A stretch of 34,749 bases of DNA from the NCBI GenBank assembly GCA_965603395.1, contig CBFDCV010000005.1, forward strand, positions 1 to 34,749, in the 5' to 3' direction. Every line of letters begins with the position of its first letter. Positions within the stretch are counted from its first letter, which is position 1. Positions 29,909 through 34,749 of this stretch are shown here, in pieces. The DNA comes from CAYSWS01 sp965603395 (GTDB lineage: Bacteria > Patescibacteriota > WWE3 > UBA101185 > UBA10185). The notes below the pieces were generated by a model. The model saw only the letters and a list, made by a program, of their open reading frames with translations, was not told where the DNA came from and did no database searches. The position numbers and the translations under genes are program-made.

Positions 29909-32295
29909 TTGGTAGAGATTTCAAATATACTACCTGTAACAACGACGTTGTTTTTCCATCTTTCCCGAGTATCCACCTTTACTACTTTTTTATTTGATAC
30001 CTCCAGATTTCCTGCCAGATCTTCAGCTCTATACAAAAGTGTACTTATGCCATCCTTCTCAATATAGAATGGATCAGAATAAACACTCCAATCAACACCG
30101 TTGTTGGTAGAGTAATAGATAGCGCTGATACCAAGTCCACTAAAATCCTCAGCCGATAAATATGCAAGTGGTAGAGTTGTAAACCAACCGCTTGACTCAA
30201 CTCCTTCAAGAAAAGCCGAGCTTACGGGAAGGTTCGGATAGACTTTGTCTCCCAGCACCGCAAAGTGAGACAAATGATCTGTTTTTGCAGAAAGCTTGTT
30301 ATTTACATAGTCTATGATAGTAGGCAGAGGTTCCCACTTTCGAACAAACTGATTCCAAACATACACTTTTAAAGTGCTCTTCACAGCCTTACTAATATCC
30401 AGATCTGATAGGTCAATAGCTATAGTAACTTCCCCATCAATACTGATTACATCTTCTTCATAGTGATCTTTTCCGGTTATGGAGAGGGAGGTGCCCCCAA
30501 TGTATTCAAGATCAAGCTGAGAGAAAGGTAAGTGAGGTTTAATAAAACTAACCACCGTAGCTGTAAAAAGATTACCCTCAAAATCGTCTAAATCTACAGA
30601 AATAGTTTTGTTTCCCAGAACTATGGGGGCGCTACTTTCGGTTATGTAAATTCTTTGTACCGGAAAAGTGTGGTTCCATAAATAGCTGCTGGCAGTGCCG
30701 TAGTGTGCGCCCTGATCATCTTCCCATGAGAGATCCGCCCAAGGATCGGTGTTATACGGATCCAACCAGGAAAAAGGGTCAACTAGACCATCAGGAAAAT
30801 CGTCAAAATAACCATTTGCATCTTTGTCTTTGGTGACGCTGAAGTGGAGATGTGGGCCTGAAGTTCTTCCCGACATACCTATTTTGCCTACAACTGATCC
30901 CGCCGTTACCCACGCAGAGCCGGATACTAGTGTAGCAACCAGACCCTCTTTTTGCAGGTGCATGTATGTAGATTGGTAACCATTTTGATGGTCGATTTTT
31001 ATGGTGTGCCCGCACCAATCACAAAAGTAATACCGGGCAAATCCGGGAGCTGCAGCTAGAACCTCTTTTCCATAAGGCAAGGCAAAATCAGTACCGTTGT
31101 GAGAGCTATAAAAGTTTGCATATATATCTTCTTTAAAACCAAGATAATTAACTGTAGTTTCTTTATATGGATAGGGTTCAGGATAAGGGGTGTAGGCAAG
31201 AAGAGGATATTGGTGATCGAAGTGAGCAGTGACCTTTTCGGTCAATTCATTTTCAGATGAGTATGACCAAGGCATTCGCATAAACTCGTTTGCATTTGGT
31301 GGAGGGTAGGGGATGTTATATTTCTGAATCCCTCCGGTTTGTGTACTTATAAACATATACGAAGGGTAAGAAAAAAGTGTATCTGCGCTGTTAACTCTCT
31401 GACCCGGATCGACGCCCGTTTCCGACCAGCTTTCTCCGTAATCGTTAGATTTGTACAACTTGTACTCAAGATTTGCCTGATCGATTTTTTGTACAAAGAC
31501 AATGTTTTTAAAAGAGACCATCTTGCCTACAGGATAGTTTCCCCAGCTAGTAAGGTTACTCCAAGTGCTGCCGTAATCTGAAGATTTGTATATGCCCTCA
31601 GTGTTTAAGGTGCCTGCTAATACAACATTATCCTTAATATAAAAAGTGTGAACTTGACTACCGGAAAGCTGTTCGATTTCTTCCCAAGTATCTCCTTGGT
31701 CTGCGGATTTATATACTTTGGTTGGTGTAGCCGCAAAGGTAACGTTCTTACCGGTTTTTATAGCTATGATATTAGGTCCGGTCCATCCGGACCCATCACC
31801 GATTTTCTGCTCCCAGGACACTCCGTTGTTTTTTGAAACCCACAACCCATGACTATAGCCTCCTAAATAGACTACGCCATCGGAGGACTCAACGGTAGAT
31901 GCTGAGAAATCAAGACCACTATGATCAAATGTTTGCCCACCATCATTGGAGACAAATAGACCAAGATTTCCATCCACATTGTAATAAGTGGATACAAATA
32001 AAAGACCACTGCCAAACGCAGCATCTGTAACTCCCCTGCCCGCTAAGCCAAGCTGTACCCAACTTTCTCCCAGATCTTTACTAAAAAATAGACCGTTGTA
32101 GGGATAATTCCAGGCTCGTGGATCAAACTCACCGGCAAGCAGACCGTAAGGAAGTACCAAAACTGTAGAAGTTCTGGTTGAATCGGGAGAGGTATTAAGT
32201 AGCACGCCTTCTTCTGATGCAAAAACTGTGAGGGTCAAGATGTGTCCTGTCAAAACCGCCATCACCAGAGACTGAAAGATTTTGAAGGCGTGCAT
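29905..32295 (-). CDS. Secreted Asp-box (BNR/sortilin-like) plus M23/LytM peptidase protein
   Basis: 796 residues. Signal peptide about 1-26 (cleavage likely after VFA). Residues about 60-330 carry six Asp-box repeats of the S-x-D-x-G-x-T-W type near 72, 116, 154, 197, 238 and 283, indicating a beta-propeller. Residues about 395-490 are an M23 (LytM) metallopeptidase with H399-x3-D403, MHL (H446) and HLHF (H482, H484). A DKDANGYFDD loop follows, resembling an EF-hand/dockerin calcium site. The C-terminal part (about 540-796) has beta-rich domains with one more Asp box (STNNGVDW). It likely cuts peptidoglycan cross-links or peptides outside the cell. Confidence 0.88.
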   Translation of the reverse strand: MHAFKIFQSLVMAVLTGHILTLTVFASEEGVLLNTSPDSTRTSTVLVLPYGLLAGEFDPRAWNYPYNGLFFSKDLGESWVQLGLAGRGVTDAAFGSGLLFVSTYYNVDGNLGLFVSNDGGQTFDHSGLDFSASTVESSDGVVYLGGYSHGLWVSKNNGVSWEQKIGDGSGWTGPNIIAIKTGKNVTFAATPTKVYKSADQGDTWEEIEQLSGSQVHTFYIKDNVVLAGTLNTEGIYKSSDYGSTWSNLTSWGNYPVGKMVSFKNIVFVQKIDQANLEYKLYKSNDYGESWSETGVDPGQRVNSADTLFSYPSYMFISTQTGGIQKYNIPYPPPNANEFMRMPWSYSSENELTEKVTAHFDHQYPLLAYTPYPEPYPYKETTVNYLGFKEDIYANFYSSHNGTDFALPYGKEVLAAAPGFARYYFCDWCGHTIKIDHQNGYQSTYMHLQKEGLVATLVSGSAWVTAGSVVGKIGMSGRTSGPHLHFSVTKDKDANGYFDDFPDGLVDPFSWLDPYNTDPWADLSWEDDQGAHYGTASSYLWNHTFPVQRIYITESSAPIVLGNKTISVDLDDFEGNLFTATVVSFIKPHLPFSQLDLEYIGGTSLSITGKDHYEEDVISIDGEVTIAIDLSDLDISKAVKSTLKVYVWNQFVRKWEPLPTIIDYVNNKLSAKTDHLSHFAVLGDKVYPNLPVSSAFLEGVESSGWFTTLPLAYLSAEDFSGLGISAIYYSTNNGVDWSVYSDPFYIEKDGISTLLYRAEDLAGNLEVSNKKVVKVDTRERWKNNVVVTGSIFEISTN

Positions 32296-32303
32296 ATATA
32301 CTA

Positions 32304-32309
32304 ATTATC
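32304..32309 (-). promoter_or_regulatory. -10 element of the secreted peptidase gene
   Basis: GATAAT on minus ends 8 bases before the ATG; no Shine-Dalgarno. It abuts the divergent extended -10 at 32314. Confidence 0.45.
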
Positions 32310-32313
32310 ATTG

Positions 32314-32322
32314 TGGTATAAT
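32314..32322 (+). promoter_or_regulatory. Extended -10 promoter for the receiver-like gene
   Basis: TGGTATAAT (TGn-TATAAT), giving a leader of about 55 bases with AAGGAGG before the ATG at 32386. Confidence 0.7.
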
Positions 32323-32385
32323 TTACACAACATTACGTTTTCTAGCCACAATAGAATTGATAAATCCAATATTAAGGAGGAGATG

Positions 32386-32745
32386 ATGGATCCAAAGTTA
32401 ATAAAGCTTGAGGATGCTGTGAGACCTAGTATATTAATCATTCACCGTGAGGGAGACAGCGACGAGAATGCACAGTTTCTTTTGGACACCAAAGAGTTTT
32501 TAAGAGGAGTAACATCTAAAACTGTGCTAACGTGTATAGCTATTGAGGACGCCCGTAGTTTGTTTAACAAACACTGCAAAAGTGTGGGGATTGTAATTAC
32601 ATCCGATTTTAAATGGGCATTAGAACTACGTAGAGAGTGCGCTTGGTTAAGATCAGTTCCTTACGAAGGGGATGATATCTCGGATCTTTTAAAATCCTTG
32701 GATCAATTGAGACCTATTGACAGTATGCCTCCGCAAGTAGGATAA
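32386..32745 (+). CDS. Small protein resembling a degenerate receiver domain
   Basis: 119 residues from the ATG at 32386, 5 bases after AAGGAGG; the ATG at 32383 is too close. The alternating pattern (PSILIIHREGDSD, then TVLTCIAIEDARSLF, then SVGIVITSDFKWALEL, then LRSVPYEGDDISDLLKSLDQL) fits a CheY-like alpha/beta fold. The acidic pair is replaced by His-Arg-Glu and the catalytic Lys is not evident. It has its own promoter and terminator, like the receiver pair at 7586-8376. The receiver assignment is an inference from pattern. Confidence 0.6.
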   Translation: MDPKLIKLEDAVRPSILIIHREGDSDENAQFLLDTKEFLRGVTSKTVLTCIAIEDARSLFNKHCKSVGIVITSDFKWALELRRECAWLRSVPYEGDDISDLLKSLDQLRPIDSMPPQVG

Positions 32746-32761
32746 ACGGTAAGGCCTAATG

Positions 32762-32812
32762 GGGCTTCGATAAACGCTTGTAAACCAAGCCAATCGAAGC
32801 CCTTCTTTTTTT
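32762..32812 (+). terminator. Intrinsic terminator after the receiver-like gene
   Basis: Ten-bp outer stem GGGCTTCGAT/ATCGAAGCCC (32762-32771/32793-32802) around an inner GCTTG/CAAGC stem, followed by TTCTTTTTTT. Confidence 0.9.
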
Positions 32813-32824
32813 GCCTATGTAAGA

Positions 32825-32830
32825 TATAAT
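32825..32830 (+). promoter_or_regulatory. -10 element for a leaderless BpsA-SpeD transcript
   Basis: TATAAT ends 6 bases before the GTG start at 32837. It sits just after the preceding terminator. Confidence 0.65.
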
Positions 32831-32836
32831 TCCCCT

Positions 32837-34153
32837 GTGCATAACCTGATATCTGATCTAAAAACCAAAAACCCTGACCTTAAAGCCGCAGAAGTTATGG
32901 GCATTCTTTACATCATTCATGCCAAAGAACATCTTACTAACGCGGATCTTATTCGAATGACAGGACTTCCTAAAACCGTCTTGTCAGATTTTAAATCTTC
33001 TATAGCAGGTTATTTAAAAAAACCCACAGGTGAAAAAATCGAACTAAATGAAAAAGGTCAAAGTGTGCTAAGTGAGTTGGAACTCAAGCCTTACAAATGG
33101 TCTCTCATAAGTACTGATCCGGAGAGTTTTGAACAAAGAATTAGTCAGCTCAGATACAAATACAAGCTAGACCCCAAAAGAGAGTTTGATCAATTTTTTG
33201 CCACTCCAAGATCAAGCGTTGGCAAGGCAAACATGCTGGTAGATAAGGGTTTAGTGCGGGGTAAGAACATAGCATTAATAGGTGATGATGATTTGGTGTC
33301 TCTGGCGTTAGGCTTGATGTCTCCCAACTTTAAAAAAATAAAAGTATTTGATATAGATGATCGAATCTTAAACATTATAAAAAAAGCTGCCAAAGACCTT
33401 GATGTGAGTAACATTGATACTCAGCTCCACGACATCAGAAAATCACTATCTGCTACAGAAGTTAACAAGTATGACGTAGTTTTGGTCGATCCCCCCTATA
33501 CTAAAGCGGGAGCGCAACTTTTTCTGCATAGATCAATTGAACTTTTGAAAATGAGAAAAACGTATGAGGGTAGCTACATACTGTTTAACTTTGGAGTCGG
33601 TTTTAAAAACCCTGAACTGGAAAGTAAAGTACAGGAAGTAATAAATAACTTTGGACTTGTTATAGAGGATAAGATCAACAAATACACTAGGTATACGGGG
33701 GCAGAAACAATAGGCAGTGCCAGCTCAATATACGTACTCAAAACTACGCCCTTTACATCAATCGAAAAAAGCATCCTGCCACAAGAAATTTATACCTATG
33801 AGAAAACTGACGTGGAGAAATTCCCCTACACTGATCACTACACATTTAAGATTAGCAAAGTCCCTGCGCAACTTTTAACCTCAAAATCAAGATTGCAAAA
33901 AGTATTCGGAGAGTTCTGCAAAATGCACAAACTTAAAGTTGTTAACATTATAGTAGACAAGTTTAAGGGTGGTGGTTACAGCCTCACCTACATTCTAGCC
34001 ACCTCCAACTTGTTAATTCACACTTGGCCCGAAAGAGGCGCTGTGCACATAGACCTACTAACCTGCTCGCCTATTAAAAACAAAGACAGGCTTGGGGATA
34101 ATCTGGCAAAGCTACTAAAAACCAAATACGTAGAAGTTAGATGGATCGAATAA
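32837..34153 (+). CDS. Fusion of BpsA-like branched-chain polyamine synthase and AdoMet decarboxylase (SpeD)
   Basis: 438 residues. N-terminal winged-helix region (about 1-90) and a BpsA/DUF43 aminopropyltransferase domain (about 90-305) with FFATPRSSVGKANML, GDDD (149-152) and DPPYT (218-222). The C-terminal domain (about 325-438) matches class 1 SpeD: LATSNLLIHTWPERG with Ser390 at the pyruvoyl position, processing His395, and DLLTC with Cys410. The residue before Ser390 is Thr rather than the usual Glu. BpsA transfers aminopropyl groups from decarboxylated AdoMet, which SpeD makes, so the fusion is chemically sensible. GTG start, leaderless. It overlaps the next small gene by 13 bases. Confidence 0.85.
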   Translation: MHNLISDLKTKNPDLKAAEVMGILYIIHAKEHLTNADLIRMTGLPKTVLSDFKSSIAGYLKKPTGEKIELNEKGQSVLSELELKPYKWSLISTDPESFEQRISQLRYKYKLDPKREFDQFFATPRSSVGKANMLVDKGLVRGKNIALIGDDDLVSLALGLMSPNFKKIKVFDIDDRILNIIKKAAKDLDVSNIDTQLHDIRKSLSATEVNKYDVVLVDPPYTKAGAQLFLHRSIELLKMRKTYEGSYILFNFGVGFKNPELESKVQEVINNFGLVIEDKINKYTRYTGAETIGSASSIYVLKTTPFTSIEKSILPQEIYTYEKTDVEKFPYTDHYTFKISKVPAQLLTSKSRLQKVFGEFCKMHKLKVVNIIVDKFKGGGYSLTYILATSNLLIHTWPERGAVHIDLLTCSPIKNKDRLGDNLAKLLKTKYVEVRWIE

Positions 34154-34281
34154 AAACTCTCCTTGACTATAATTGGACACACTGTTATCTTGCATTTAGC
34201 TTTTTATTAGTGTATACATTCATAGTGCTTCTGTCCGCTTTTTTGGACATTAGGTACCTTAAAAAATACATAGCCAAATAG
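34141..34281 (+). CDS. 46-residue single-span membrane protein
   Basis: ATG at 34141 inside the end of the BpsA-SpeD gene. It reads MDRIKTLLDYNWTHC, then one membrane helix (about 17-35, LAFSFLLVYTFIVLLSAFL), then a basic tail ending YLKKYIAK. The overlap and the membrane-like composition favour a real coupled gene. I do not recognise it. Confidence 0.5.
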   Translation: MDRIKTLLDYNWTHCYLAFSFLLVYTFIVLLSAFLDIRYLKKYIAK

Positions 34282-34310
34282 TAATTTATTAAAGATTCAA
34301 AAGGTGGAAA

Positions 34311-34397
34311 GAACGTTATATTAACTTGCTTAATACAACGAGTATGAACGAGTTTATATTAACTTGTTTAATACAACGAGTATGAACGAGTTATATT
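34311..34397 (+). repeat. Tandem ~35-38-bp repeats running into the 16S 5' end
   Basis: Unit 1 34311-34345 (35 bp) and unit 2 34346-34383 (38 bp) are nearly identical (GAACG..TATATTAACTTG[C/T]TTAATACAACGAGTAT). A third partial copy, GAACGAGTTATATT, starts at 34384 and continues as the mature 16S 5' region. Each unit pairs AATACA with a downstream TATATT 16-17 bases away, a possible tandem rRNA promoter. Confidence 0.8.
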
Positions 34398-34749
34398 GAG
34401 AATTTGATCCTGGTTCAGGGTGAATGCTAGCGGCGTGCCTAAAACATGCAAGTTGAATGCTGATTTATCAGCATGGCGAACGGCTGAGTAACACGTAGGA
34501 ATCTACCCCTTACTCGGGGATAACTTGGAGAAATCCATGATAATACCCGATGCGGAGGAAACTCCAAAGATTTATCGGTAAGGGACGAGCCTGCGGCCTA
34601 TCAGGTAGTTGGTGGGGTAAATGCCCACCAAGCCGATGACGGGTAGCTGATCTGAGAGGATGACCAGCCAGAAGGGCACTGAGACACGGGCCTTACTCCT
34701 ACGGGAGGCAGCAGTGAGGAATATTGCGCAATGGACGAAAGTCTGACGC
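34392..34749 (+). rRNA. rrs: 16S ribosomal RNA, 5' part (truncated by window)
   Basis: Recognised from TTTGATCCTGGTTCAG (helix 1 and central pseudoknot side), CTAGCGGCGTGCCTAA, ACATGCAAGTTGAATGC, GGCGAACGGCTGAGTAACACGT and CTCCTACGGGAGGCAGCAG near 34696. The 5' end is placed by alignment to position 1 of the E. coli numbering. Compared with primer 27F, two mismatches appear (GAATTTGAT for GAGTTTGAT, GGTTCAG for GGCTCAG), as in many CPR bacteria. About 358 bases are inside the window. Confidence 0.97.

Noticed and set aside
34311..34397. CRISPR array
   Set aside because: Only two full tandem units without spacers, joined to an rRNA gene; no cas genes seen.
1..34749. UGA recoding as in Gracilibacteria/SR1
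   Set aside because: TGA ends several well-defined genes, for example the P-type ATPase and rpe, at family-typical lengths.

Overview
The window looks like a piece of a small, low-GC, reduced bacterial genome of the Candidate Phyla Radiation (Patescibacteria). The evidence is mixed but consistent. The 5' part of a 16S rRNA gene at the right end departs from the usual universal-primer sequence near its start. An archaeal-type ATP-dependent DNA ligase is present. Transketolase is split into two genes, and a 5'-3' exonuclease stands alone instead of being fused to DNA polymerase I. Genes are tightly packed and often overlap. TGA is used as a normal stop, so this is not one of the UGA-recoding lineages. 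I cannot fix the class from sequence alone.

Layout. 1-1651 (+): the end of a SUF-type Fe-S cluster gene set (sufS, sufU, a DUF1858 protein) and a ribosome hibernation factor. 1683-3680: three tRNA genes (Ile-UAU, initiator Met, Met-CAT) around a tyrosine recombinase (-) and a DivIC/FtsB-like protein. 3688-8376 (+): trpS, ftsH, a 5'-3' exonuclease, and two orphan receiver-domain proteins with their own promoter and terminator. 8466-9125 (+): endonuclease III. 9103-25511 is one long minus-strand block. In its transcription order it holds a Na+/Ca2+ exchanger-type antiporter, a GT4 glycosyltransferase, two unknown small genes, fpg, recF, a degenerate Fic protein, DNA ligase, several small membrane or unknown genes, lgt, a non-oxidative pentose phosphate cluster (rpiB, rpe, LOG-like gene, split transketolase, PfkB kinase) and a DsbA-like oxidoreductase. 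25541-28455 (+): a Ca2+-type P-type ATPase coupled to a HEPN-like gene, divergent from the antiporter. 28504-32295: an unknown gene, mnmA, and a large secreted Asp-box/M23 protein. 32386-34281 (+): a small receiver-like protein, a BpsA-SpeD (polyamine synthase plus AdoMet decarboxylase) fusion and a tiny membrane protein. 34311-34749: tandem repeats leading into the 16S rRNA gene.

How the genes work together. The pentose phosphate genes form a nearly complete non-oxidative branch. The exonuclease, nth, fpg, recF and ligase form a scattered base-excision and recombination repair set. The antiporter and P-type ATPase are probably a calcium export pair. The BpsA-SpeD fusion would put supply of decarboxylated AdoMet and its use in aminopropyl transfer in one polypeptide.

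Two classes of gene start recur. Many housekeeping genes have a -10 hexamer only 6-10 bases before the start codon and no Shine-Dalgarno, which predicts leaderless mRNAs. A few small regulatory or unknown genes have strong Shine-Dalgarno sequences, a separate promoter and usually a terminator.

The observations I rate highest are the BpsA-SpeD fusion, the leaderless/SD dichotomy, the tRNA-Ile(UAU) on a valine-like body, and the initiator tRNA with a swapped 18-55 pair.
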